From: Siphonodentalium dalli
Taxonomy: Eukaryota; Mollusca; Scaphopoda; Gadilida; Siphonodentaliidae
Assembly (NCBI GenBank): GCA_032622095.1
Contig: CP136063.1
Span: forward strand, 148,731,379-148,795,378
DNA: 64,000 bases
Reading direction: 5' to 3'
The notes beneath the pieces were generated by a model. The model was given only the letters and a program-made list of their open reading frames with translations, made no database searches and had not been told where the DNA came from. This document shows, in pieces, positions 43,907-55,648 of the stretch. Each line of letters starts with the position of its first letter. Positions within the stretch are counted from its first letter, which is position 1. A program made the position numbers and the translations under genes.

Positions 43907-46516
43907 AACTTAGGGAGCATGTCAAAACCCTCTTTCGCATATGCGAAAAAAAGTGCGAAAAATGTGGCGTCATTGACGTCGTTTTTTCTACATTATCGGA
44001 GTTTTTTCGTCATTATCGCACGCCGTAACGTTGTACGTTTTCGTCAATTTTTCGTCATTTTCGCTGTCTTGGTTCGATGTTTTCGCAATTATCGCAGTTT
44101 TGTTTCGCAGTTTTGCTCAAATGTTCGCTGTTCTGTTTCGACATATTTTCGCAGTGTTTGTTTTTCGTCAAGATCGCAGCATTAAATCCGTCAATATTGC
44201 TGCTGTGTCGATATGATTGGCAGGACAGTTTGTGTTCAATAAATACTCCATGGTCGCAGTTTTATACTGATGTGTCGCGAACGGGAAGATGTCGATCTCC
44301 ATGCTGAAATTTCTCAGATCGGAGTGACAGTTTGTGTTCAATAAATACTCCATAGTCGCAGTTTATACTGATGTGTCGCGAACGGGAAGATGTCGGTTGT
44401 CCATGCTGAAATTTCTCAGATCGGAGTTTTTATCATAAGAATTCCAATGATTTAATCGGAGTATTCGCCGATATGAAAACATTTCCGATTTGATCGGAGT
44501 TTATAAATGTAGGCCTATTAGTAAATTTCTCCGATCTACTGAAATCTCCGATTTGGTTAATATCGGACAATTCAAACTTCGTTTAATAATAAACTATTAT
44601 TAATAGAAGATTATTTAAAGTCCCAAATAAATTATTCCCAGACCCAATTTATATAATAGGATAGGCCAACACAATCAATTCCTACGTTTTTATATCACAC
44701 GGTGCCCGCAAATCCGTGGGTTTATAGCAGTGATATTGCATCACTGGTTTACAGTACATATTACAGTACAGGTTGAAGTCCCCCTAAATCTCGAGCAATA
44801 ATTGCTACACCGTCGCATTAATACTGCAGAGTGGTACCGTAAACAATGCAAATTTTGATTTCGAAAATCGTTTTTGTGTGTGATTATGTAACTTGTCTTC
44901 ACTTTGGGTAAACCGTCACCATTTAATTGTGCGAACTATTATGAATAAAAGAATACAGCCGTGGACGACAATAAATTATTCCACAACCCCGATTTATAGT
45001 ATGCCACGTAGAGTTAATTTCTACAGTTTCAATCTGTCTTTCTAGACCAGACACATATTTTAATGTGGACGCAAATCAGGGTGTTTACGGCATCGTCGGA
45101 CAGTCGTAAACAATGCTTTAATTTTCGCAATATACGTATGAAATCATTGTTAGATATCGGAAGCGCAGCGTCATCATGATTAATTCGTCGGCGACATTTA
45201 TACTTTTATTTCAAATCTACACATTTTATTCAATATATATCAGCGATCAGATGCGACAAAGTTAAGTTAATACAAAACATATTATATAATAGTTTGGAAT
45301 TTCCACGAATAGCACAATCATGTTATGTTGTGCTATTTTTAGCACTAATTTCCCAGGCCAGTCCTAGTTTCGTTTGTGGGTAGCATTGACTGACAGAGGA
45401 GTTGAGTGTTATGTTTTTCTCGATTCTTTATTGAATGAATAATAAAAATATGGATATCATACCATTATAAAACAATGAACTTAGAGGGTATGGCTCTATA
45501 TATGTCTGGCGTTGATAGAATGTGATGAGGGCTTGTTCTATATCGGGCCTATTGCTTCAAATGCTGGATCATGTGGATGGACCGTTGTCGCTCCCGTTGT
45601 GGGTGGGTGCAGCTGGTTTCAAATTTCTGTGTGATTTCATCTTTTTTCTGTTAGATGTGTGATACCTGGGGTTGTGAAACCCCTAACTTCTTCGTACTGT
45701 CGACCTGTGTAAACTGCTGGTCTAATATTTTCCCAACTGCGTATATGTCCGCTACCGATAGATCTATTCGATTTCATCACTGTTTCTAGCCATGATCGAA
45801 CTGATATTATGACATCAAGTCGCTTCATTTTGGAATTTTATATATCAGATGTGTTGTTTTTGTCCAACGAGTTAAACCATTGTTCACTAATTGAGAAGAC
45901 ATCACGACAACAACAAAACTGTCGCACAGTTCACGCATAGTTGTGAAGGACCGGTATATACGTCATTATATGTCAGTAGACCTATATGTTTGTATAGCCT
46001 TTTGCTAAATGTCACCCCTTCACACATTTGGAATGGGTTGACTATTGTTTAATTAGGCCTTGTGCGAACTCATAGCTATCAAAACAGTCGAACTGTCAAG
46101 TCATTGTACTTGTGTGTTAAACGCATAGAGTTGTTTGTATGGCCTTTGGCTGACAGCCAATAAAAATTCAGCTGGCATCTGATTACGCAGAAGTCAAAAA
46201 TAAATGCGCGGATTTATAAAGTGCGACAACATCGTATGGATGTTTTAACTTTTCATCGTTTGCGAATATCGATCAATGTTTCGACGTCGCGACTTTCGCG
46301 TTGTCGAAAGTTTCGACATTTTACGGAAATTTTGGTCTGTTGTGGTTTCGACGTTATCGCACTTTTATGGCCAGTCGCTTTCGACGTTATCGCATTATTT
46401 TTCGTCATTTCCGACATTTCGTTTTTGCACATTTACGTCAATTACGTCAAAACTTTTTCGACATTATCGACAATATTTTCGCATATGCGAAAGAGGTTTT
46501 GACATGCTCCCTTAGT
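43907..46516. mobile_element. Large TIR element, about 2.6 kb, with TTCG-rich subterminal arrays
   Basis: TTAGGGAGCATGTCAAAACC at 43910 pairs with GGTTTTGACATGCTCCCTTA ending at about 46514. The pairing continues through CTCTTTCGCATATGCGA. Both ends then carry arrays of TTCGTCATTATCGCA or TTCGACGTTATCGCA type (43970-44200, 46260-46480). The interior holds a 102-bp tandem duplication and no convincing transposase; an unrecognised 63-codon frame lies at 45637-45828 (-). Probably non-autonomous. Confidence 0.75.
44224..44426. repeat. 102-bp tandem duplication
   Basis: GACAGTTTGTGTTCAATAAA starts at 44224 and 44326. Each copy ends with CTGAAATTTCTCAGATCGGA. It lies inside the large TIR element. 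Confidence 0.9.
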
Positions 46517-47419
46517 TTAGATTATTATGACTAAAATGGTCATTGTCTACCAGTAGAACGCAGATTTGTACCTCGTGATGTCATGACATGTACAAACATG
46601 TATATTGGTGATCGCAACGCTTTGTATGCCCTTTAAAAAATGACAACTAGTCATTACCTCGACTTTGAAAAAGATGCAAATGAGATGAGTGAGATACCAG
46701 CATATAACTGTTTTCTGATACCATTGGAGGAGAAATTGTTTAATACATGGGATAGTTCTGCAGTAAAAATTTGCCAGATATGCGATCGCAGGGTAGAATT
46801 CTGCATTCGACTGGTAGACACTGACATAGTCGGCATTATTAAGAGGGTTAATGGGGTCAATATCACATGTAAACCAAGACAGTGGTTATCCAAAATTGTT
46901 TTATGTGGATTGTACTACTCACGTATATATGATTTGGATATTAAGGTTAATCCATATTCTATAAAATGAGAGAAAATTGAAGTTGTGAGTCTGAAAATAC
47001 ATATTCGGAAAAAAATTACATGCAAATTTTTTCCGACACCCCCCCCCCCCCCCCCCCCCTAAATGAATAAAGAAAAAATTTACGTGTAAATTTTTTAAGC
47101 CTATGTACCCCCCCCACCCCCCAGTATGTTGTGTCCCGCAGTTTTTCTTGAACATATTACAATCGTAGATGATAATATAATATGGAATAACATTAAATTA
47201 ATATAGATGAAGCTCTTTAGATATTATTTTTTTTAAACAAACTAAATTGATGATGACATTGAATGAACGAAACATAAACAATTCACTGTATTTCTAGACT
47301 GATGCTGGTGATAGAAAAACAGCTTGTTCTTCTTTTTTTCGTGATTTTGGCTTTATGCATATTCAGTTAACTGCATTAGAAAAGCCATACACTGACGCTA
47401 TGCAATAAAGCGAAATTGA
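46517..47419. other. Intron 11: no gene seen
   Basis: A 109-codon ATG-started frame (46640-46969) has no recognisable domain or splice context. A C-run lies at 47039-47059. Confidence 0.4.
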
Positions 47420-47730
47420 CTGTATCTCTAAACCACTAACAGATATCTGTTAACAAGCCTTGAAATAGTGTGCCTGTCATTTGCAGAATGAGGTCCCCAG
47501 AGTGTGAATTTAGTATAGCGGGCTAGCATCACCAAATTCACCCTCAGGGAACCTCATTCTGCTGAGGTGTAAGCAGAATGAGGTCCGCAGAGGGTGAATT
47601 TGGTGATGCTAGCCTGCTATGCGGGGTAGCATCACTAAATTGACCCTCTTGGGACCTCATTCTGCAAATGACAGACACACTATTTCAAGGCTTGTCTGTT
47701 AATTCATTTGCAGATATCTGTAAATAATTT
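47420..47730. repeat. AGATATCT palindrome satellite, block 2 (interrupted)
   Basis: Copies such as ACAGATATCTGTTA at about 47440 and GCAGATATCTGTAA at about 47710 flank the inserted element 47453-47695. Confidence 0.7.
47453..47695. mobile_element. Palindromic MITE, 243 bp, with 6-bp target duplication
   Basis: CTGTTA at 47447-47452 and 47696-47701 flank termini ACAAGCCTTGAAATAGTGTG and its inverted copy. GCAGAATGAGGTCC and GGTGAATTTGGTGATGCTAG run through both arms. Removing it restores a satellite unit. Related pieces lie at 49325 and 62153-62790. Confidence 0.9.
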
Positions 47731-48330
47731 AATCATAAGCTCTCAATCCACGGAATACTGTGAAACAATTGGCTACACAAACTTTGCGAGTTAGGCTATT
47801 TCTCGATAACCTAAATTTCTTGGTTACTTTCCTCGCTACAGAAATGACAGCAGCGTCGAGTGACCACACCCATACGTGCCTAAAAATGTACCTGGAAACT
47901 GTTCGATACTTCCTACGATTTAACATGAAATTTCAGTGCTGAATCATAATTCCTTTGGGTATGACTGTATTGACAATAACTGTACTAGATGCTAATATTC
48001 AGTGCACAAGTAACCAGACAAATCAACAAGATTTAACATTGCAAAGAGATGAACACTGAAATTAAAACCAACACGGGCTTGTGTCACCACGGTCGAATAT
48101 ATCAATCCCATGTGCAAGTTGCAGTTGCCCGGTGGTATGTGATCCGGCCATGATCAGTTGTGACTAGCCAATCAAAAACGCTGAATTGATGACACGATTT
48201 CATCACTCGATGAACACCAGTTCTGATGGACAGGTGTCTCTTTCACTTAACGTGTCTTTTTTGTCAGAAATAGTACACTCGTTATACTTCTACTTTTTAT
48301 GGTTCTCCTTTGAAATGACGGATTAAATTA
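47731..48330. other. Intron 11: no gene seen
   Basis: No gene or repeat recognised. Confidence 0.4.
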
Positions 48331-48482
48331 TAAGAAATAACTCTTGTTTCGATTAAGGTTGTGAGTTATAACCGAAAAGTTTCAAGATAAATTATCTATA
48401 ACTGCGCTAGTGTTATAGAATTTATCTTCAAACTTTTTGGTTAAAACTCCATAACCTTAATCGAAACAAGAGTTATTTCTTA
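48331..48482. mobile_element. Palindromic MITE-like element, about 152 bp
   Basis: TAAGAAATAACTCTTGTTTC at 48331 and the inverted GAAACAAGAGTTATTTCTTA ending at 48482. The arms continue through ATTAAGGTT and AAGTTT to a centre near 48408. Confidence 0.8.
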
Positions 48483-48485
48483 AAT

Positions 48486-48975
48486 AGGCACGACTAAGAG
48501 ATATCACTTAAATACAGCTAACAGATGTCTCTAAATCATTTTGGGATATCAATTAATTTGCAAGGAGATATCTCTTAGTCATTTGGAGATATTTGTTAAG
48601 CTTTCGAATTGGAGATATCTTCTTATCAATTAAGAGATATCTGTAATTCAGTTTCTGGTCAGAAAACATTAAGAATTTCTCCCTAGCAAGTGTTTTTTTT
48701 AATCAGCCATTATATGTTGAGAGAATATTTTATGGGTTCATTTCATTATGTTCATTTCATTGAGGGATCCTTCATTTTCAGCTTGTTCCAGTGGAAACTG
48801 CCAAATTGGAGATATCTCTTAGTGATTTACCGATATCTCCTAATTTAGCAGTATTAACAGATATCTCCAATTGATTAACAGGTATCTCTAAATCACTAGC
48901 AGATATTTGTTAATTGAATTAAGAGATATCTCTAAATCATGCTATTTAGAGATATCTGCAAATGAATTGGTATCT
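48486..48975. repeat. AGATATCT palindrome satellite, block 3
   Basis: More than a dozen variants of GAGATATCTC or AGATATCT, with linkers such as AATTGATTAA and TAAATCACTAGC. Interrupted by non-repeat DNA at about 48640-48800. Confidence 0.75.
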
Positions 48976-49100
48976 TCTTCTTCTTTGGTAGGATGTTCCC
49001 CCGATGATTTGACGAGGCACTCCAGTATAAGTGGATGAATATGATTCATGTCTACATATTGTAAATAAATTTATCCTTTCCTATCAATTATTTTTTTCAG

Positions 49101-49208
49101 CTGGCTGCACAGAAGATTACCGTTGTCAGAATTCTAAATGCGTCCCACTCAGTAAGATTTGCGACCGTGTTGACGACTGCAATGATTTCTCTGATGAAGA
49201 GGGCTGCA
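49101..49208 (+). CDS. Exon 12: LDLa domain 2
   Basis: Acceptor TTTTTTTCAG, donor GTAAGT at 49209. Two bases complete Ser with exon 11, then 35 codons and one base (phase 1). GCTEDYRCQNSKCVPLSKIC then DRVDDCNDFSDEEGC has all six LDLa cysteines and the Ca-binding acidic motif (CDRVDDCNDFSDE), in a single symmetrical 1-1 exon. This differs from LDLa 1, which is split over exons 8 and 9. A complete, canonical module. Confidence 0.92.
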
Positions 49209-49796
49209 GTAAGTTTTGAGCTTATAAATTATTCCTAGCATTATGTGAGATAGGGTGCTGAAAGACAATAGTGCAGTCCCCTTTGTATTAGTGCTCAAAT
49301 TCATGTTTCTCTAGACTATTCAGCAAGCCTTGAAATAGTGTCTGTCATTTGCAGGTTGAGGTACCCAGAGGGTGAATTTATTTAATTTATACCTCATATT
49401 GGGCTAGAGTCTCCAAATTCACCCTCTTGGAACCACATTCTGCTTAGGTCTCATCTGCTGTGGGAGACCAAGGACCAATGTGATGCTTATCCCTAAAGTT
49501 CATGCAGATAGTGTCATAAGAAATGCTTGCGAGCAACCCGTTTTCTGCAATTTCTGTTTTGTCAATTTCTAACCTGATGTCCTATTCTTGCATTTGACGC
49601 TTTCATCATGACTTGCAATGTGTGTCATGTGAAGTGTCAATGGTATAATATTTATTACAGAAATATCAAGACAATGTGCTGCAGGGCTGCCACGATTCAT
49701 CACGATTCAATTGCATCGTGTTCCCATCTGGGCAGAACTGCGGACTGTATTAGCTATTATAGTCTACTTCTAATACCTGGTCATGCATTTTGGTAA
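49209..49796. other. Intron 12 start, with AAGCCTTGAAATAG element relic
   Basis: 49325-49490 begins AAGCCTTGAAATAGTGT, CTGTCATTTGCAGG and GAGGGTGAATTT, related to the 47453 element but without its mirrored end. Otherwise unrecognised. Confidence 0.5.
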
Positions 49797-50748
49797 TTAT
49801 ACCCCCACTTTCGAAGAAAATGGGGGGTATACTGGATTGACTGCGTCTGTCCGTCACGCTTTCTCCCTCCGTGTGTCGCTCCGTCCGTCTGTCGTGCCGT
49901 CCGTCCGTCCATCCGTCCGTCCGACCTCATAACTCGAACAACTATGAACCAATTTCAATAATTTTTTGTATGCGATCTCCTTAGGACTGCCTCTCCGCAT
50001 GATGCTAATTGCGGTTCGGTCCGACTTTTTTTTTAAAGTTACGCCTCATTTTCGACTTTTTTCGACTTAGAAAATTAAATTTTTTCTCCTTTTTTTGGGG
50101 GGTTTCCAGATGATAACTAAAGTTTGGACTGTTCAATTGAAAATTCCGTTTTTGTGTGAGTCAGTGATATCAAAATACAGGTCAAGTTCGAATTTGAGTT
50201 TGATCCAATGATTTTTCTCAGAGTTATGGGCTTTTCGACTTAGAAAATTAAATTTTTTCTTGTTTTTTCTTTGGTTTCCGGATGATAACTCAAGTTTGGA
50301 TTGTTTAATTGGAAATTCTGTTTTTTTGGTGGGTCTTTCATATCAAAATACAGGTCAACTTCGAATTTGAGTTAGATCCAATGATTTTTTCCCAAAATTA
50401 TGGGCCTTTCGACTTTGAATTTTTTTTTATAATTTTCTGTTTTTCTGTATTAGGGTACCTTCACGGTGTAATCAACTCCTCCTACAGTTTTGGTCGTAGA
50501 TATTTGAAACTTCCTTTTTTTTGGATGCTATCACACTCGACAAAAGCCATCTTAGAAGTTAGATGTTAAGGTTGCGTTTCATTTTCTACCCTTTTTTGGG
50601 TTTCTGCAATCATTCGAACAAATATGAACCAATATCAAAATTATTATTCCAAATTTTTCTTTAAAGTTAAAAATCTTTTTTGTTGGGTTTACGGATAATG
50701 CGGGTTGAATTTGCCACGGTGGGGGTATGCTAGCACTCGAGTGCACAC
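49797..50748. repeat. Hairpin-headed dispersed repeat (TATACCCCCA head)
   Basis: Hairpin TATACCCCCACTTTC/GAAAATGGGGGGTATA (49799-49835), then CTGTCCGTCACG and (TCCG)n up to 49925. Modules follow with GATAACT(A/C)AAGTTTGGA, ATACAGGTCAA(G/C)TTCGAATTTGAGTT and GAGTTATGGGC. It closes near GGGGGTATGC at 50724. Non-coding. Confidence 0.65.
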
Positions 50749-50863
50749 CTCTTGTTTTAGTTAGGTCTTGTAATTTACTTCAATGAATATGAACACTATA
50801 TGAGAATATACATACTAAAAATTATTAAGCTGTCAGTTGTCCACAAATTGGCATTACTGTTTT

Positions 50864-51170
50864 TATACGCCCATTTTTAAGAAAAAAAAATGGATGTATT
50901 ATGTTATTGGTCGGTCCATCTGTTCGTCCATGTAGTATGTGGGTTTACTAGCACAAAATACAGGTCAAGTTCAAATTCAGGTTCTGTCTGCCTATTTTTG
51001 TCAGCGTTACGGCCCTTTTTGTTGTCATTTGCACTCAATTTATCAATTTCGGATGATAACTTTAGTAAGTCTGAACTGAATGAAATGAAATTTGGTACGT
51101 GAGTTTACACACCCTAAATACAAGTTCAAGTTCCGCACACCAATTTTTACCAGAGTTATGGCCCTTCGTT
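50864..51170. repeat. Hairpin-headed dispersed repeat (ATACGCCCAT head)
   Basis: Hairpin ATACGCCCATTTTT...AAAAATGGATGTAT, then GGTCGGTCCATCTGTTCGTC. Modules carry GGTCAAGTTCAAATTC, GATGATAACTTTAGTAAGTC and AGAGTTATGGCCC. Interrupted at 51171 by the LINE 3' end. Confidence 0.6.
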
Positions 51171-51489
51171 GAACTTTAACAATCAATCTTTAACAATCAG
51201 TTTATTGCAAAAGCTATGATTTAACACAGAACATGCAAAATATATATACATATATGTACAATAGCAGGAAACTATATAGTGGCTATAATCTTATACTCAT
51301 GCCACAGCCACAATAACATATAATATTTCTATATCTCAGTCCCGCTGGGTGAAGGCACGCCCATTCCCATTTTGTCACCCACATCAAATAATGTAGGGGA
51401 ACAGCAGTTATATTTACCCCCGGTCTCAACAAATGGGATGTGTTTTGAAATAGGGAGTTTTTGGCCAGGCGGGTGGGGTCTTCAGTGTC

Positions 51490-52321
51490 TCAGATTTTGG
51501 GCAATTCCTTAAAGGCACACTTAAGATATAATGACAATCTCCGCAATATACTAATATTTTCAATCAATAGAAGTCTATAGAACTTTTCTTCGCTGGGATA
51601 TTTCCAGTAATAGTCCGGGATATATTTGATTCGGATATCATTAAGGTGAGAACATGTAATTACAAAGTGGTATTCGTCTCCTATTCCATCATTACATAAT
51701 GTACAAACTCTGTCATTCCGTTTTGATTTTTTCCACCATCCACTTTCTATTGGTAATCGATGATTTGATGTCCTAATCTTAACAATGCATTCGGCTAAAT
51801 ACCATGGAAGTTCAGTTTGATATCTTCTGATCTCCGGACGTACATAAATACCACCATAGAAACCCCCCCTTGATGATGTGGCTACATTTCCCAACCATTC
51901 CTGGTTAAACTGATCAATAAGTATGGACTTTATTCGTTTTATATCCGAGTGTGTTAGATCCCTTCTGCTCATGAACATGGAGTTCTTTCCAGTATCTTGG
52001 AATGTCTGCTCTATAAACCAGAGCCATTTGAGGTCTCCACTGCGAGGCTGATTTTGATAAACGGTCAGTATTAATGTACACATATTTTTTGTGATAATCG
52101 AACCCTCATTCTACATTAATTTTATACCAATACGTTAAGATTCTACATTTTATTTCAATTATTAAACAATGGCGACCTAATTCTCCATATACCATATAGT
52201 TTGGTGTACTTTCTTTCATACCCATTGCAGAATTTGAGATGTACACTTTTGATTGATTTACAGGGTTCAAACCCTCAAACTTCACTGCCATATAATAATA
52301 TGGGTGCGACCATCGAATCAA
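51490..52321 (-). pseudogene. LINE ORF2 C-terminal domain
   Basis: Two frames (52321-52106, 52083-51490). SRGGFYGGIYVRPEIRRYQT, IRTSNHRLPIESGWWKKSKR, RVCTLCNDGIGDEYHFVITC and the following SHL form the Cys/His-rich C-terminus (CxxC...H...C) typical of many LINE ORF2 proteins. A frame break separates it from the RT part upstream. Confidence 0.75.
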
Positions 52322-52426
52322 AAAGATGAAGCATGATATCTACCGGTAGCTCTAATTTCTTTACTTTATTCAACAGTGCATACATTGCCTTCGTACATTT
52401 TCTTAATAGATCTACAAAATATCCCA

Positions 52427-53733
52427 TTAAAGAAAAATTAATATGGTATCATCCGCATATAACAAACATAATATACCCATGAAGCATTTCAAATTGTCAA
52501 AAAATAGTTCATCGAGATACTTTAAATTTTCGACTGCAAAGTTACTGATAAATTCCTTTACAAATAAGGAGAACAAAAAAGGAGACATTAATTCTCCTTG
52601 GAAAAGGCCTATGTTGCTGGCAAAAAATTCAGAACGTGCTTGTTCTTTTTTCACACATGTTTTTATCTGGCTATACAGATTCCTCACTACCCTAAACAAT
52701 TTACCATTTATTCCATTTTGCAGCATTTTAAGAAATAATCCCTCTCTCCACACACTATCGTATGCTTTATTAAAATCTACAAATGCACAATAAAGTTTGC
52801 GCCCACTTACGAGATACATGTTAATGATATTGTGCAGAATAAATACATTATCAACAGTTGAGTGCTTTTTCTTGAACCCCGTTTGGTTTGTACCAATGAG
52901 ACCCGTTTCATCAGACAATTTGGAAAGTCTTCTATTCAAGATTGATGTAAACATCTTAGCGAAACAACTCAATAAAGTTATCCCCCTATACGAATCAGGG
53001 CTCCCACGATCACCACTTTTCTTATATATAGGCTGTATCATTCCAATGGCCCAATCTTCCGGGAAGAACCCGGTATCCAATATCAAATTGAACATACCAA
53101 TATACACTTCAATTAATTAATCGACAGAGTATTTTAGGTACTCATTATATACATTATCTACACCTGCCGCTTTATTATGCTTAATATTTGAGACCTCTTC
53201 CCATATTTCCGCTTCGGTGATTTCATCATTTAATATACTCATGTGTGATTCAGTAAATAGCTCATATGTTCACCCAAATCTGCGTTCTTGTCATCGTCCT
53301 CGTTTAATTTCTTAAAATGCTCAGCAAAACACTTTATATCGGGACCGGATCTATTATCGCCCTTTTGCCGATATCGCTCCCTAATTTAAGTATTGAGCTT
53401 TTTCCAAAAGTATGCGGTAGATCGACCATGAAAATGTCTCAAATTAGAGATTTCAGACTCCCTTCTCTCTTTTATTTTCTTTTCCATCATTTTTCTATAG
53501 TCGGTACTCTCGATAGCCACCTTACGGAATAATAATTTATTTGATTCTGTTTTGTCTGAATTATACCCGCATTTAGTTTTATTAAACAACTTTCGCTTTG
53601 TTCCACACTCGGTATCAAACCATGGTTTCCCCTGTCGGTCTCCATTGCATGCCCCAGTACCAACACTGGTCACACCGCATGTATTGGTCGCGGATTCAAT
53701 TAGGATTGCTGTTATTTCTCCGCAATATCTCAT
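52427..53733 (-). pseudogene. LINE ORF2 reverse transcriptase
   Basis: 53733-53386 is the linker between endonuclease and RT (GKPWFDTECGTKRKLFNKTK...FWKKLN). 53107-52427 is RT: PIYKKSGDRGSPDSYRGITL, TNQTGFKKKHSTVDNV, CAFVDFNKAYDSVWR (motif A), IGLFQGELMSPFLFSLF (motif B with Q-G) and CLLYADDTILIF (motif C, YADD). Catalytic Asp residues are present, but the piece between the two frames is shifted. Confidence 0.88.
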
Positions 53734-54191
53734 TTATTGCTTCGCTATTTGTACCGTTGACACTCATGTCTCTAATTGCACGTTTGACACCATTTATATG
53801 TTGACTATTTATATTTCCTGCGTAATTCTGGCAGTGTTCGGATTTCCACCTCTTCGGTTTAGCTATAATTAAATTCTTATTATAATAATCCCGCTTGTCA
53901 TTCTTACTCGGGTCTTGTGACCGCCGAAATACATAAATCAAGTTCTATGTGTATACATCTATGCATGTCAGAAAACAAGGAATTAAACTTGTTTACTTTA
54001 ATATTTCTTACATCATGAAAAATGTCATTACTGCATATGGCGTAGTCAATGATGCTCTAATCACTACACGTTCGCTCACCAATGCCTCTATCTTCTCCAC
54101 ATCTACCGTTCAAAACGATCATGTTAGAATTTATACACATATCTATTAGTTTATACCCGTAGCAGTTTGCTTTTCCAGTGTCCTGGGAAAC

Positions 54192-55640
54192 TCATTTTGG
54201 TATCTGACATATTCCATGAGGATGCTGTACTACATCATCACAAATGTAATGAAAAAACGACTCTCCTTCCGGTCCATCGATGACATAATCTAAGTCCCGT
54301 CTATCCATGCGCATAATATCACTCAAACAACTTGTGCGAGCATTCAAATCCCCAACCAGTAGCACCCCCTCAGTATATCCGCGTATCCTTCTTATATCGC
54401 CCTTTATATGCCATGCTAGAGTCCGAAGCCGCCATCGCACGCCGCCGCCGCCAGCCATATTGGCCACAAGCCGCCGCCAGCCATATTATTTCTAACGCCA
54501 GCCACATTTAAAACTCTCCGCCGCCGGAATTGTAAAATGGCTGAGCCGTGTGCATAGGCTTATATGTCAAACACAACTGTACTGTGAATCGCAAAGAACT
54601 GAACCGCATTGCCTAATATTGGCATACTCGCATGGACACGGCATGGTTGTTATATTATCAGAACACCTGGCCCCTTAATGTGAAATAGACTATCACAATG
54701 AATGCTTTCATATAACTAAATGGGCGCATCCATTCGGTATTGAAAGGGTTAAAATATAAATTGTTTATATTGATAACACACAGTCTCAGACATCACTGGC
54801 ATTTGTCAATATATACACATAAGAATAGAAAATAGTTTGAAATATTATATATCATTACTATCGGGTTCATCATTCAATGATGCATGCATATATCGCAAGA
54901 TGGCAGTGATGATAGCAGTCTGAAGTAGACAGAAGTCCCAATGTAACTACTTATACCGATTAGATGGGAAACTACATAGTATATCCATGCCAGTCCTTCT
55001 TGAATTTTCGCCATAATGGAAAAGCCCAACATCAAAAGATTACGTGTGGTCTGGAATTCTACAAACGCAAAAAAAAGCGTCTATAACCGGTAACAGGGGA
55101 TTAGGAACATTTCGGAAACGAAAATACGCTGAATGATAACATCTCAGCCGGCTGAGCCGCCATATTTCGTCAGCCACGAACGTCGTGACTGAGCCGGCTT
55201 AGCTAGCTAACCAGCCACGAAAATCGGTTGAGCCAGCCATGAAAACTATTTGTCGTGGCTTCGGGGTCTATGCCATGCCCACTCGTCATCGTCATATCTG
55301 GTATTGGATGGGGTATATAGACAGACCGAACTAATAACGATCTCCCTTCGCCACATGGAAATCTGACCCACACTACATTCTTGGTGTCCGTTTTAACCAC
55401 TTCCGTCGCTTTCACGAGGACTGATTCGACAGCAAGCATTATCCCACCACTCCTCTTACCCGTTCCCATACTTTTCCCTTTCCTAGCTAATATCTCGAAC
55501 CCAGGTATATCGACCACATCTTCGACAAATGCTTTAGTTTCAGAGAAGCAGAGGACATCATACTTATCAACCAATTCAATGAATTCCGGGTAATTTAGCC
55601 TTCGCTCTAAACCGCACACGTTAAGGGATAATAATTTTAG
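54192..55640 (-). pseudogene. LINE ORF2 AP-endonuclease domain, split by insertion
   Basis: 55640-55260: LKLLSLNVCGLERRL (start with catalytic Asn), YDVLCFSETKAF (Glu) and RSGGIMLAV. 54420-54192 continues AWHIKGDIRRIRGYTEGVLL then VGDLNARTSCLSD, the GDxNAR motif. The C-terminal SDH part is only partly visible further 3'. An 840-bp insertion separates the two halves. It nicks target DNA in intact elements. Confidence 0.85.
54426..55265. mobile_element. Insertion in LINE endonuclease (GAAGCC ends)
   Basis: The LINE frame breaks after GIDPEA and resumes at AWHIKGD. The intervening DNA starts CCGAAGCCGCCATCGC and ends in GTGGCTTCGG, a short inverted pair. The interior has GCCGCCGCCAGCCATATT repeats, a solo AAAGGGTTAA end at 54746-54755, and GAGCCGGCT palindromes near the right end. 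Class unresolved. Confidence 0.5.
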
Positions 55641-55648
55641 CTGATTAA

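Noticed and set aside
45637-45828. 63-codon frame (-) in the 2.6-kb TIR element, considered as transposase relic
   Set aside because: Too short and without a DDE or zinc-finger motif.
46640-46969. 109-codon ATG-started frame (+) with several cysteines
   Set aside because: Cysteine spacing fits no module I know and there is no acceptor/donor pair fitting the gene's phase.
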